In this document: positions 43,173-51,972 of the stretch, in pieces
Numbering within the stretch: the first letter of the stretch is position 1
How the letters are laid out: the number at the start of each line of letters is the position of its first letter
From: Varunaivibrio sulfuroxidans
GTDB lineage: Bacteria > Pseudomonadota > Alphaproteobacteria > Rhodospirillales > Magnetovibrionaceae
NCBI RefSeq assembly: GCF_029318635.1
Contig: NZ_CP119676.1
Coordinates: forward strand, 186,001-250,000
Direction: 5' to 3'
DNA: 64,000 nt
Made by a program: the position numbers and the translations under genes
The notes under the pieces: generated by a model
Database searches by the model: none
Told to the model about the DNA's origin: nothing
The model's input: only the letters and a program-made list of their open reading frames with translations

Positions 43173-44255
43173 CTAGAAATGGACGTGGTTCGATGCATTG
43201 AGTGAGTTCCGACCACCACGCCAATCTTCGATGTGGTATTTGGTGAACGGCAACCCGGTCAGTTCAAAGAACCGAGGCCAACCAATGCGGTCGATCCACT
43301 CGTTCATGCGCTCCCAGGCCCGTCCGTCCTCCTTGTAGGCGTGAAGAATTTTCATCACGGTCTTGGAAACTTCCGGCCAACGCGGGGGGGTGTTGGGAAG
43401 ACCCGCGACGACGAGCTTGTGGAACGAAGGCTTGGAGCGGGTGGACGAGTGCTTGCCGCCGACCCAAATCGCCAGTTTGGAGTTTTCCGCATCGTTGATT
43501 TGCATCGGTGGGCAGGGCGGATAGCAGGCGCCGCAGCACACGCATTTCTTTTCATCGACTTCCAACGAGGGCTTGCCGTTGACCAGGGCCGGGCGGATCG
43601 CCGCCACGGGGCAACGCGCCACGACGGCGGGTCGTTCGCAAACGTTGGCGACGAGGTCGTGGTTGATCACGGGCGGTTTGGTGTGCTGGATATTGATCGC
43701 GATATCACCCTGGCCGCCGCAGTTGATTTGGCAACACGAAGTGGTGATTTTGACCCTGTTGGGCATCTGTTCGTTGGTGAACTCTTGATAAAGCTCATCC
43801 ATCAACGACTTAACCACACCGGACGCATCGGTGGCCGGAATATCGCAGTGCAGCCAACCTTGGGTATGGGAAATCATCGAAACCGAATTCCCCGTACCGC
43901 CGACGGGAAAGCCCTCGCCTTCGAGTTTTTTGATCAGGGGATCGACCTTGGATTGATCGGCGACGATGTACTCGATGTTGGAGCGCGTCGTAAAACGGAC
44001 GTGCCCATCGGCGAATTCGTCGGCGATATCACAGAGTTTGCGGATCGTGTGGACATCCATTTGGCGCTGGGTGCCGGCCTTGACGGTCCAGACTTCGTCG
44101 CCACTTTTGGCGACATGATGCAAAACACCAACCCGCGGACGATCGTGCCAATCCCAGGCGCCGTAGTTTTTCTTGAGCGTCGGATGCATATACTGTTGTG
44201 GATCGGGTACACCGCATTCGTCCGGCATACGCGGGGCTGCTTGGGCCTCACTCAT
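43173..44255 (-). CDS. dsrB: DsrB, beta subunit of reverse-type dissimilatory sulfite reductase
   Basis: This 360-residue subunit has the nitrite/sulfite reductase fold with the half-site motif TTSCCQINCGGQGDI (about residues 168-182) and the ferredoxin insert KKCVCCGACYPPCPP (about 237-251). It pairs with DsrA as alpha2beta2 and binds siroheme-[4Fe-4S]. In this cluster, with DsrEFH and DsrL present, it should work in the oxidising direction, from sulfide or DsrC persulfide to sulfite. A 111-base gap with a hairpin separates it from dsrA. Confidence 0.97.
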   Translation of the reverse strand: MSEAQAAPRMPDECGVPDPQQYMHPTLKKNYGAWDWHDRPRVGVLHHVAKSGDEVWTVKAGTQRQMDVHTIRKLCDIADEFADGHVRFTTRSNIEYIVADQSKVDPLIKKLEGEGFPVGGTGNSVSMISHTQGWLHCDIPATDASGVVKSLMDELYQEFTNEQMPNRVKITTSCCQINCGGQGDIAINIQHTKPPVINHDLVANVCERPAVVARCPVAAIRPALVNGKPSLEVDEKKCVCCGACYPPCPPMQINDAENSKLAIWVGGKHSSTRSKPSFHKLVVAGLPNTPPRWPEVSKTVMKILHAYKEDGRAWERMNEWIDRIGWPRFFELTGLPFTKYHIEDWRGGRNSLNASNHVHF

Positions 44256-44295
44256 TGAATTATTCCTCCAACAAAAATCTAGCGTTGCGCTCGGC

Positions 44296-44318
44296 CGGGT
44301 CCGGGTAAACCGGACCCG
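44296..44318 (-). other. hairpin in the dsrA-dsrB gap
   Basis: CGGGTCCGG (44296-44304) and CCGGACCCG (44310-44318) form a 9-bp stem with a 5-base loop. It has no T tract, so a terminator is unlikely; mRNA processing or stabilisation of the dsrA segment is more likely. Confidence 0.6.
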
Positions 44319-44366
44319 CCTCGCACGATATCAAGCCGCTTAAAAGCATTAAGCGAAGAGGGCGAA

Positions 44367-45617
44367 CTATTCCGCAGCGGCAGCGCCGTGACGGCTGTTC
44401 CATTTCGTCACCTCGTCGTCCCAGCCATCCATGCGGATGTAAGAACTGGTGCGCGGGTGGCTGACCATGTTCGGATCGACATCCAAACCGATCCCATCAA
44501 GGAAATTAATCATTCCGATGCGTTCGATCATTTCGCCCGTGCGTTCATGTTCGAGCGCATTCTCGGCGAAAAACTCGAGGACGGTTTCGGACAGTTCGAC
44601 CAGCCACTCGTAATCCTCCTCGGTTTCCATGCGATGGAAAGGGACGATCACGGTGCCCATCAGGTCACCGATTTTCAAGGTGCGCTTGCCGCCGGCAAGG
44701 ATGGTGACACCCTTTTCATCGCCCGGAGACAACGCCTTGGTCATCACGTTGATACAATGCATGCAGCGTACGCAGCTTTTATTGTCGATTTCCAGAGTAT
44801 CGTCGTCGTTGAGGCTCAACGCCCGGGTCGGGCACATGTTGACGACCTGATCGTTGACGCCTTTGCGGCCCAAGGTGGCGACGTATTTTTTGACTTCGTC
44901 CTGGTTAACCTTGATGTCGTCGGCCCAGGTGCCCAGAACCGCGAAATCGGAACGGTGGGTGGCGTTGACGCAGTCGTTGCCGCAACCGGAAAACTTCGCT
45001 TTGAATTTGTAAGGCAGCGAAGGGCGATGCATGTCGTCGAGCATGTTGTTGATCACCATGCGCAGCGCCTTGGCTTCGTCGAAGCAGGACTGTTCGCAGC
45101 GCGCCGCGCCGACACAGCTCATCGAGGTGCGTACGCCGGCGCCCGCGCCGCCCAGGTCGAAGCCCAGCTCGTTGAGGGCGTCAAACGAGGTCTGCACGTT
45201 TTCGCTGTCGCAGCCCTGGAACATAATGTCCCCGGACTGACCGTGAAAGGCGATCAAGCCCGAACCGTGCTTTTCCCAGATATCGCACATTTTACGCAAA
45301 ATCGCGGTGTCGTAGTGCATCCCGGCGGGCGGCATGATGCGCAGGGTATGAAACTCGGAACTTTCCGGATAATCGCCGGCTACTTCCGAGAAACGAGGAA
45401 TGACGCCGGCGCCGTAGCCGCGCACACCGATGGTGCCGCCTTTCCAGTAGCCCTTGCGAGTCTCGTAAGAATGCTCAAGCTGCCCGAGAAGACTTTTCAT
45501 GATCGGCGCATGAGACTTCCCCTCATCGTCGGCCAGACGCTTTAGTCCGGTAACGAAGCTCGGCCACGGGCCGCCTTCGAGCTGGTCCAGCATGGGGGTG
45601 TTTGGTTTGTTAGCCAT
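44367..45617 (-). CDS. dsrA: DsrA, alpha subunit of reverse-type dissimilatory sulfite reductase
   Basis: This 416-residue subunit carries the catalytic siroheme-[4Fe-4S] site: CVGAARC (C-x5-C, about residue 161) and CGNDC (C-x3-C, about residue 205). A ferredoxin domain follows with NKSCVRCMHCINV (about residues 279-291). GGAGG lies upstream of the ATG at 45617. It is the first gene of the dsr transcript. The presence of dsrEFH and dsrL, not dsrD, supports the sulfur-oxidising reverse form. dsrR and dsrS are absent from this window. Confidence 0.97.
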   Translation of the reverse strand: MANKPNTPMLDQLEGGPWPSFVTGLKRLADDEGKSHAPIMKSLLGQLEHSYETRKGYWKGGTIGVRGYGAGVIPRFSEVAGDYPESSEFHTLRIMPPAGMHYDTAILRKMCDIWEKHGSGLIAFHGQSGDIMFQGCDSENVQTSFDALNELGFDLGGAGAGVRTSMSCVGAARCEQSCFDEAKALRMVINNMLDDMHRPSLPYKFKAKFSGCGNDCVNATHRSDFAVLGTWADDIKVNQDEVKKYVATLGRKGVNDQVVNMCPTRALSLNDDDTLEIDNKSCVRCMHCINVMTKALSPGDEKGVTILAGGKRTLKIGDLMGTVIVPFHRMETEEDYEWLVELSETVLEFFAENALEHERTGEMIERIGMINFLDGIGLDVDPNMVSHPRTSSYIRMDGWDDEVTKWNSRHGAAAAE

Positions 45618-46249
45618 TGATCAACCTCCGCAGAGTCTAATTTTATTCGGGCGTTTCCCGCGTGAAGCGCAAAGAATCAACGCCATGAACGATGCCCACA
45701 TTGGGCACTACCGAACCGGCACGCCATAACCCACACGCCAAAGCCCCAACCCTCGAATCATTGGGTTGTTCCCCGGGAACCGGTCGACCCTGCGACTCAG
45801 TACGGCGCCCTGGAGGCCTCGCGTAGGTTTAGGTCGGCATGCCGGACCTAAAAAAAATAATAAGGGGGAGTTTCCCCGTAAAGCCACGACCTGTATGCGA
45901 CTCATTGTTATCTATCGTGCCCGGTCTTACCGCCGGAATTTTAGCCGGATATTGCTCTGTCCGGTCGAATAAATTTATATTACTGTAATCTAATATGTCC
46001 AACTGAATCTACAAATTTGTGTAGGAAAAGAAATTTTCTTTTAAATTCATGGTGTTCTTAGGAAAGATTAGGGCAAAAAAACCTTTGAATTATTCCTATC
46101 TGTGTGCAGGTTGTGTGCATTCATTGTGAATCGACCATTCGTATCGCCCATTTGTTCGTTCGCGGGGGGGGCATATCAACTTCCCCCCACCCATCTGCGG
46201 CGCTTGGGCGTCTTTTATTCAAATAACTTTCAATCAGGACTGTGGTTTT
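45618..46249. promoter_or_regulatory. 632-base divergent control region of dsrA and the TauD-like gene
   Basis: No gene is supported here. It contains a near-perfect palindrome of 21 bases (45830-45850, TAGGTCGGCATGCCGGACCTA, one bulged base), about 210 bases before dsrA. A 17-bp palindrome AAAAGAAATTTTCTTTT lies at 46026-46042. The part from about 45960 to 46130 is AT-rich. I could not assign a convincing -35/-10 pair to either gene. Regulator genes are not in the window. Confidence 0.5.
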
Positions 46250-47251
46250 ATGATGTCATCAATTTCTACAATTGTGGAGTCCGGTTTTTCATCTTTGTCG
46301 CGCAAGGGAAACGCCTTCAACCCGTTCGATCTTGAGCGCGAGGAAGATTTCGAACGGTGGCGCGATTACAAAAGAGCGTCTTTTCCAAGGCAAACATCCG
46401 ATCTTGTCGTCGAGATCACCGATCCGAACCAACCCTCGGACAAAGAAGTTGCGGCGCTCATGGACCGTCTGAAGCGCGCCAATATGGCGGTGTATGTTTG
46501 CGCGAACCCCCTGGACGAAGAGGAGGGATCAAAAAAATTCGTGCGCGCATTGGGGCGGCGGTTTGGTTTGCAGCGGTTGGACGCCAACCTGTGCGCCGAC
46601 ACGGACGCGATCACCCCTCTGCACGATGTTCACAACGGCGAAGGCGCGCGGGCGCGGTACATTCCCTATACCAATCGGCCGATCAGTTGGCATGTCGATG
46701 GATACTACAACACGCCGGACAGGCAGATTCGCGGTATGGTTCTTCATTGCGTTCGACCGTCTCAAAGCGGCGGAGAAAGCGCCCTATACGATCCCGAGAT
46801 GGCTTATCTGTTGATGCGTGAAGCCAACCCCGACTACATCCGTGCGCTGGCCCATCCCGAGGCGATGCACATTCCCCCCAATCAAGATGAACGCAACGGA
46901 CAGGAAATTCGCGCTATCAGCACGGGGCCTGTTTTTTCCTTGGACGCCAAGACCGCGACTTTGCACATGCGCTTCAGCGCCCGCCAGCGCAATATTATCT
47001 GGCGTGACGACGCCGTGACTCGGGAGGCGGTGGCGTTTTTGAACGCATTGCTGGAAGATGGAAAACCCTATATTTTTCAACATCGAATGGCCGCCGGCCA
47101 GGGGCTGGTGTGCAACAATGTCCTGCACAATCGGACAGGGTTCCAGGATCCCGAGGATGGTGCGCCGGGGCGCCTGTATTTGCGGGCGCGCTACTTCGAT
47201 CGTATCTCGGGGACCGGTGTAAAAGAGGTTTACGCCGAACTTGCCTCTTGA
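46250..47251 (+). CDS. TauD/TfdA-family 2-oxoglutarate Fe(II) dioxygenase
   Basis: This 333-residue protein carries the metal-binding facial triad of the family: His148-x-Asp150 in ISWHVDGYY and His293 in NNVLHNRTGF, with a possible 2-oxoglutarate arginine in LYLRARYFD (about 312-314). It would oxidise an organic substrate using oxygen and 2-oxoglutarate, perhaps releasing sulfite from a sulfonate, but no transporter is adjacent. It is divergent from dsrA across a 632-base region. The next small gene follows after 47 bases. Its substrate is unknown. Confidence 0.88.
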   Translation: MMSSISTIVESGFSSLSRKGNAFNPFDLEREEDFERWRDYKRASFPRQTSDLVVEITDPNQPSDKEVAALMDRLKRANMAVYVCANPLDEEEGSKKFVRALGRRFGLQRLDANLCADTDAITPLHDVHNGEGARARYIPYTNRPISWHVDGYYNTPDRQIRGMVLHCVRPSQSGGESALYDPEMAYLLMREANPDYIRALAHPEAMHIPPNQDERNGQEIRAISTGPVFSLDAKTATLHMRFSARQRNIIWRDDAVTREAVAFLNALLEDGKPYIFQHRMAAGQGLVCNNVLHNRTGFQDPEDGAPGRLYLRARYFDRISGTGVKEVYAELAS

Positions 47252-47298
47252 ATAAGTACGTTTCTTGAATTTGAATAAAGAAAAAAGGAGACTGTCCG

Positions 47299-47538
47299 GT
47301 GAGCGACACATTGCCTTCTTCCACGCCGAGCGTTCCGTTCCTTGAGGAAATTCAAGCCCCATGGAACAAGCACCTGACGTTTAGCGAGAAAATGTACGAT
47401 GGCGGATTTACGACCATATTGATGCGCATCAAAGAGGGTAAGCGCTTTACCGATTTGGAACTCGATTTTGAAACCGCCGCCAAAATTGCGGATATTCTCG
47501 CCGATTGGGCGGGCCGCGCAAAGGCCAATCAAGATTAG
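47299..47538 (+). CDS. small conserved-looking protein linked to the dioxygenase
   Basis: GTG at 47299 with AAAGGAG upstream gives 79 residues. The sequence has an aromatic-rich core (APWNKHLTFSEKMYDGG), then the strand-like FTTILMRIKEGKRFTDLEL and a helix (TAAKIADILADW). It resembles small proteins of alphaproteobacteria that I cannot place firmly (perhaps the DUF6967 group). Its nearness to the dioxygenase gene (47 bases) suggests co-expression. Function unknown. Confidence 0.7.
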   Translation: MSDTLPSSTPSVPFLEEIQAPWNKHLTFSEKMYDGGFTTILMRIKEGKRFTDLELDFETAAKIADILADWAGRAKANQD

Positions 47539-47663
47539 CCGGAGGCGGGGCGGCTCCTGGGCAATTCCTTTGGGAGGCGCGCGAAAGAGGGGGGGAGGGG
47601 CGAGCGAATGAAGAAAAATCGGATGGGCCCCAGGAAGCGGCTCCGCGCCGCACGCCATATCCA

Positions 47664-47694
47664 ATCTGTAAGGGGGCTTCGATCTGTAAGGGGG
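47664..47694. repeat. 18-bp-period tandem duplication before ctaA
   Basis: ATCTGTAAGGGGG occurs at 47664-47676 and again at 47682-47694. The second copy is at the ctaA ribosome binding site (AAGGGGGG), 8 bases before the ATG. Confidence 0.85.
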
Positions 47695-47702
47695 GACGTG
47701 TG

Positions 47703-48803
47703 ATGTCTTTTTCGTCCGACGCCACGGTGGTGATGTTTCATCACGGGGTGGCGTCGTCGGCGCACCGCCGTAAGATCATCGCGGGCTGGCTTTTTACCGT
47801 GGCCGCCATGGTTTTCGTCATGGTGGTTATTGGCGGACTGACTCGATTGACCCATTCCGGCCTGTCGATGGTCGAATGGAAACCTCTGACCGGGTGGTGG
47901 CCCCCCACCAGCCACGCCGATTGGCGCGCTCTTTTCGAAGACTACCGGCGCTTCCCAGAATTTCAGAAAATCAACCACGCCATGGACCTTTCCGGGTTTC
48001 AGTCTATTTTCTGGTTGGAATTCATCCATCGGGTTTGGGGGCGGCTGATCGGCCTCGTGTTTTTCCTTCCCTTCATTTTTTTTCTTGCGCGAAAGTGGGT
48101 CGATCGCGCGTTGGGCTGGCGCTTGGCGGGGCTGTTCGCGCTGGGGGCGGCGCAGGGGCTAATGGGGTGGTACATGGTCAAAAGTGGCCTGATCGATCGT
48201 CCCGATGTCAGTCAGTACCGTTTGGCGGCACACTTGGCGCTGGCCTTGATAATTATCGCCGCCTTGATTTGGACGGCGTTGGGCGCTCTGTTTCCCAGGC
48301 CGGAGCGGACGCCTCTTCGGGCCGGTCGGGGCGGTTTTTCACCGCGAAAACAGCGGCTCGCCGCGCGCGCGCTCGCAGGACTTATTTTCCTGACCGCGTT
48401 GTCGGGGGCTTTTGTCGCGGGCCTTGACGCTGGGTTCGCATACAATACCTTTCCCTTTATGGAAGGTAAGTTCATTCCCGCCGACGTCTTCGCCTACACG
48501 CCGGCCTATCTGAGCGTCTTCGAAGATATCACCACCGTGCAGTTCGATCATCGAATCTTGGCCGAAAGCACCTTTCTTCTGGTTTTGATATTTGGTTTTT
48601 TTGCGCGCAAAGCGGTTTTGGCTCCTCGGGCACGGCGGGCGGTTACCCTTTTTACGGGAATGGTTCTGGTTCAGGCCGCATTGGGAGTATCGACGTTACT
48701 GTTGGTCGTGCCGACCCCCTTGGCGAGCCTTCATCAAGCGGGCGCCGTGATTTTGTTTTCCCTGGCGATCTGGGTTTGTCACGAAACCCGAACGGTGGCG
48801 TGA
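47703..48803 (+). CDS. ctaA: heme A synthase (CtaA/COX15)
   Basis: The ATG at 47703 gives 366 residues. Eight hydrophobic helices are visible, with the paired histidine motifs expected of this family: GGLTRLTHSGLSMVEWKP (about residues 47-64), EFIHRVWGRLIGL, HLALALIIIAAL and the late VQFDHRILAEST. It oxidises heme O to heme A for aa3-type cytochrome oxidase. Sequence and length match the long proteobacterial type. It serves aerobic respiration and is not specific to sulfur oxidation. The gene follows the small protein by 164 bases. Confidence 0.95.
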   Translation: MSFSSDATVVMFHHGVASSAHRRKIIAGWLFTVAAMVFVMVVIGGLTRLTHSGLSMVEWKPLTGWWPPTSHADWRALFEDYRRFPEFQKINHAMDLSGFQSIFWLEFIHRVWGRLIGLVFFLPFIFFLARKWVDRALGWRLAGLFALGAAQGLMGWYMVKSGLIDRPDVSQYRLAAHLALALIIIAALIWTALGALFPRPERTPLRAGRGGFSPRKQRLAARALAGLIFLTALSGAFVAGLDAGFAYNTFPFMEGKFIPADVFAYTPAYLSVFEDITTVQFDHRILAESTFLLVLIFGFFARKAVLAPRARRAVTLFTGMVLVQAALGVSTLLLVVPTPLASLHQAGAVILFSLAIWVCHETRTVA

Positions 48804-49266
48804 GGGATATTCGTTTCCCCAGGCGGTTGTTTTTATGTTCCGATGCGGAGCCTACGTGCGCGCGATTATCGATAGAGGGGAGATTTAATGGGCCGAAAGC
48901 TTGAAATTGAGCCTTAAATTTGACTCCTTTCGTTCTTATTTACGTAGACGACACCCTTTGCTGCTGCGCGGAGGCGGGGGCGTTTTCCTTTCTCGATACG
49001 AAGAGGTAAAGACAGGAAAAAACAGGATCGATCCGTTTCTCGTTTTCTCCACAGGCGGGGGAATGGTGCGAAAGGGTGAACGTCTTCCGTGACAAGGTAA
49101 AAAAAGACTCCTGAAAACAGAACGTTATCTGACTTGCCGCCATCTTGAAAATTCCGATACAATAACGGGTGGCGTTGATGTGGTGGGGTGTTTGCGCGGC
49201 GACGGCGCGCGGGTGGCGAGAACCGAAGTCGTCCCGCGATAATTAACTCAGAGGGATGATCGACTG
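48804..49266. other. 463-base gap without a supported gene
   Basis: This stretch between ctaA and the DHH gene has no convincing coding region. A 9-codon frame at 48888 has a ribosome-binding-like GAGGGGAGA but is too short to support. A few short frames on both strands look like chance. The 3' part would contain the DHH gene promoter, but I see no clear hexamers. Confidence 0.5.
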
Positions 49267-50214
49267 ATGGGCGTACAGATGGATAAACAGAAGAAATTTC
49301 GATTGGTGACGCGAAGCGACTTCGACGGTCTGGTTTGCGCCGTGTTGCTTAAGGAAATGGATCTGATCGAGGATATCAAGTTTGTTCATCCCAAGGATAT
49401 GCAGGATGGCACGATCCTGATCTCCGATAACGACATCACGACAAACCTGCCCTATGTCAAGGGAGTGCACATCGCTTTTGATCATCATATGAGCGAAACC
49501 ATCCGCCTGGACGATGTCGCCCCCAATCACGTGATCGATCCCGAGGCCCCTTCGGCGGCGCGGGTCGTTTATGATTATTATGGTGGGCGCCAGGAATTCA
49601 AAAACGTTTCGGTCGAGATGATGGACGCGGTCGATAAGGCCGATTCCGCGCAATTTAGCGAGCAGGAAATACTCGATCCCACCGACTGGGTGCTGCTTAA
49701 CTTCATCATGGATTCCCGAACCGGCCTAGGGCGCTTCAAGGAATTCCGCGTTTCCAATTATACGTTAATGATGCAATTGATCGATTATTGCCGCAATCAT
49801 ACGATTGAGGAGATTTTAATTCTCCCCGATGTCAAGGAACGCGTCGATCTGTATCTGTCCCACCAGGAACAGGCGAAGGCGCAAATCCGCCGTTGCACGA
49901 CGCTGCACGGTAACCTCGCCGTGATCGATCTGCGGCAGGAAGATGTTATTTATGCCGTAAACAGGTTCATGGTCTATGCGATGTACCCGCAGATCAATAT
50001 CTCCATCCATGAAATTTGGGGATTGAATAAGCTAAATACTGTCTATGCCGTCGGAAAATCGATCATCAACCGGACCTCGCGCACGAACATCGGCGCTTTG
50101 ATGCTTGAATATGGCGGCGGCGGCCACGAAAATGCCGGAACATGCCAGATAGATAATGACGACGCCAAGCGTGTGCTTGGAGAATTGATCGAAAGGATCA
50201 CCCAGGACGGATGA
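49267..50214 (+). CDS. DHH/DHHA1-family phosphoesterase
   Basis: This 315-residue protein has the DHH metal motifs: RSDFDGLVCAVLL (about residues 18-30), DNDI at about 58, AFDHHMSE (about 75-82) and the DHHA1 motif GGGHENAGTC (about 287-296). The family contains nanoRNases, pAp phosphatases and exopolyphosphatases; I cannot tell which activity this copy has. It overlaps the next gene by four bases (ATGA), so the two are translated together. Confidence 0.87.
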   Translation: MGVQMDKQKKFRLVTRSDFDGLVCAVLLKEMDLIEDIKFVHPKDMQDGTILISDNDITTNLPYVKGVHIAFDHHMSETIRLDDVAPNHVIDPEAPSAARVVYDYYGGRQEFKNVSVEMMDAVDKADSAQFSEQEILDPTDWVLLNFIMDSRTGLGRFKEFRVSNYTLMMQLIDYCRNHTIEEILILPDVKERVDLYLSHQEQAKAQIRRCTTLHGNLAVIDLRQEDVIYAVNRFMVYAMYPQINISIHEIWGLNKLNTVYAVGKSIINRTSRTNIGALMLEYGGGGHENAGTCQIDNDDAKRVLGELIERITQDG

Positions 50215-51806
50215 AGCGTTTCTCTTCAATGGCGACACTGTTGATTGGTGGCGCGTTGGGCCTTGTTTTGCTGCAATCCTTAAATGGATGCACGCAGGAT
50301 TCCGGCTCGCCTATCGCGCAGGTTCTGAATATCTTCGACGACGAACCGGCGCTCGACAGTCCCGGCGAGAAGGGGGACATTCGGCGTTTCGATAAAGTTT
50401 ACGCTCACTACGCCAACCCCACCGATCCGAATTACGATCGTCAACGCAGACAGTTTTCCGATGCCTTCATGCGCGTCGATGCCTATTACGTGCGCCCGCT
50501 CGACCCCGTGAAGATGGCCGACGCGGCGATCGAAGGGGTGAAAAAAATGAAGGGGAAACCCGGGACCTTGGCTCCGCAAAAGGTCGTCGAGGCGGGATTG
50601 AACGCCATGCTGGCGTCACTTGACCCGCATTCGTCATACCTCAACCCCCAGGAATATCAAGACATGCAGGTTATAACCCGGGGAGAATTCGGCGGGCTGG
50701 GCATTACCGTGACCATGGAGAAAGGAGAGGTTAAAGTCATCTCTCCGATCGAGGACACGCCGGCGTATCTGGCCGGCGTCAAGGCCGGTGATCTCATTGT
50801 GGCCATCAACGGCGATCCCGTGAAGGGCAAGACCTTGATGCAGGCCGTCCATCTGATGCGCGGAAAACCCGGAAGCCATATTCGCCTGACGATCCGCCGC
50901 AAGGAAACGAAGCCGTTCGATGTCACAATCACCCGGGCGGTCATTTCCGAAAAATCGGTGCGTTGGCGCATCGAAGGAAATATCGGGTATATCCGCGTGA
51001 TCAGTTTTTCCGAACAGGTCAAAGACGGGATCATGTCTGCGATGTCGGATTTTCGCACCAAACTGGGGCCGCGCCTGAAGGGTGTCGTTCTTGATTTGCG
51101 CAACAATCCCGGAGGGTTGCTCGAGCAGTCGGTCATTTTGGCCGATGTCTTCTTGAAAAAGGGCCTTGTGGTCAGTGTGCGGGGGCGCGATTCGGGAGAC
51201 GTGCGCAACTATGATTCCCACGATGGCGATATGACCCATGGCGTGCCGATGGTGGTGCTTATCAACGGTGGTTCGGCCTCGGCCTCGGAAATCGTGGCGG
51301 GCGCCTTGCAGGACCGCCATCGGGCGGTGATCATGGGGTCGCGTTCCTTCGGCAAGGGGTCGGTGCAGACGATCACGCCGCTGCCCTTGGGCGGGGGCCT
51401 GCGGTTGACGACGGCGCTTTATTACGTTCCTTCCGGGCGCACCATCCAGGCCCTGGGAATTGAACCGGATATCGAACTTTTGCCGACCGCCGAGCAAAAA
51501 AAGGCCATGGCCGATTTCGTCGCCAAGGCGAAAAAGGAAGATCAACCGGTCATCCGCAGAGAGGCGGATCTTCCCCACGCGATTTCGGCGCAAAATGGCG
51601 AAATTCATACGGTGCAAGCCAAGGTGCCCGAAGCAAAATGCCCCTCCGCGGGGACGGATGGAAAGGATAAACCTCTCGGGTGCGCTCTGCAGTATCTGCG
51701 TACGGGGACAACAACGAACTTTGTCGCCTCCTTGATACGCAAGGGCGCGAATATGGCCGTTCCCACACCGACGCCGTCGTTGGCGGCGTCGGCATCCGCC
51801 ATGTAG
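50211..51806 (+). CDS. C-terminal processing peptidase (S41 family lipoprotein)
   Basis: This 531-residue protein has a lipoprotein signal (LLIGGALGLVLLQSLNGC, lipobox LNGC at about residue 27). A PDZ domain (about residues 150-235) and the S41 tail-specific protease core follow. The active-site serine is in VLINGGSASASEIVAGALQ and the lysine in GSRSFGKGSVQTITPL. It cleaves proteins from their C-terminus in the periplasm and belongs to the CtpA/Prc group. The end of the gene lies in an 18-bp perfect tandem duplication whose first copy contains the TAG stop. Confidence 0.92.
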   Translation: MKRFSSMATLLIGGALGLVLLQSLNGCTQDSGSPIAQVLNIFDDEPALDSPGEKGDIRRFDKVYAHYANPTDPNYDRQRRQFSDAFMRVDAYYVRPLDPVKMADAAIEGVKKMKGKPGTLAPQKVVEAGLNAMLASLDPHSSYLNPQEYQDMQVITRGEFGGLGITVTMEKGEVKVISPIEDTPAYLAGVKAGDLIVAINGDPVKGKTLMQAVHLMRGKPGSHIRLTIRRKETKPFDVTITRAVISEKSVRWRIEGNIGYIRVISFSEQVKDGIMSAMSDFRTKLGPRLKGVVLDLRNNPGGLLEQSVILADVFLKKGLVVSVRGRDSGDVRNYDSHDGDMTHGVPMVVLINGGSASASEIVAGALQDRHRAVIMGSRSFGKGSVQTITPLPLGGGLRLTTALYYVPSGRTIQALGIEPDIELLPTAEQKKAMADFVAKAKKEDQPVIRREADLPHAISAQNGEIHTVQAKVPEAKCPSAGTDGKDKPLGCALQYLRTGTTTNFVASLIRKGANMAVPTPTPSLAASASAM

Positions 51807-51835
51807 TCTCCGCCATGCATGTAGTCTCCGCCATG
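51800..51835. repeat. 18-bp perfect tandem duplication across the protease stop codon
   Basis: CATGTAGTCTCCGCCATG is repeated twice without a gap (51800-51817 and 51818-51835). The first copy carries the stop codon of the S41 protease at 51804-51806, so the duplicate would be untranslated. Confidence 0.95.
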
Positions 51836-51893
51836 TCGGGCGACCGCGAGATGACAAACGCCCCCTCATCTTGCGGAAGGTGCGGAACTGCGT

Positions 51894-51930
51894 AAAAAAA
51901 CCGCCCGGCGCGGTTGACTCCGCGCCGGGC
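51894..51930 (-). terminator. rho-independent terminator of the qmo-hdr transcript
   Basis: On the minus strand an 11-bp GC stem (GCCCGGCGCGG / CCGCGCCGGGC, loop of 6) is followed by a run of seven T residues. It lies about 43 bases beyond the hdrB stop codon. Confidence 0.9.
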
Positions 51931-51972
51931 GCTGGTTTAGGGCTATGAAAACGGGGTGGGCGCTTCGATTTT

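Noticed and set aside
43099..43224. Extended N-terminus of DsrE
   Set aside because: It overlaps the end of dsrB; the ATG at 43098 has GGAG upstream and gives normal DsrE length.
46102..46335. 77-codon frame ahead of the TauD-like gene
   Set aside because: It overlaps the start of the dioxygenase in another frame and has no motif or good start site.
48888..48917. 9-codon frame with a GAGGGGAGA ribosome-binding-like sequence
   Set aside because: Too short to support as a gene; no regulatory downstream structure that would make it a leader peptide.
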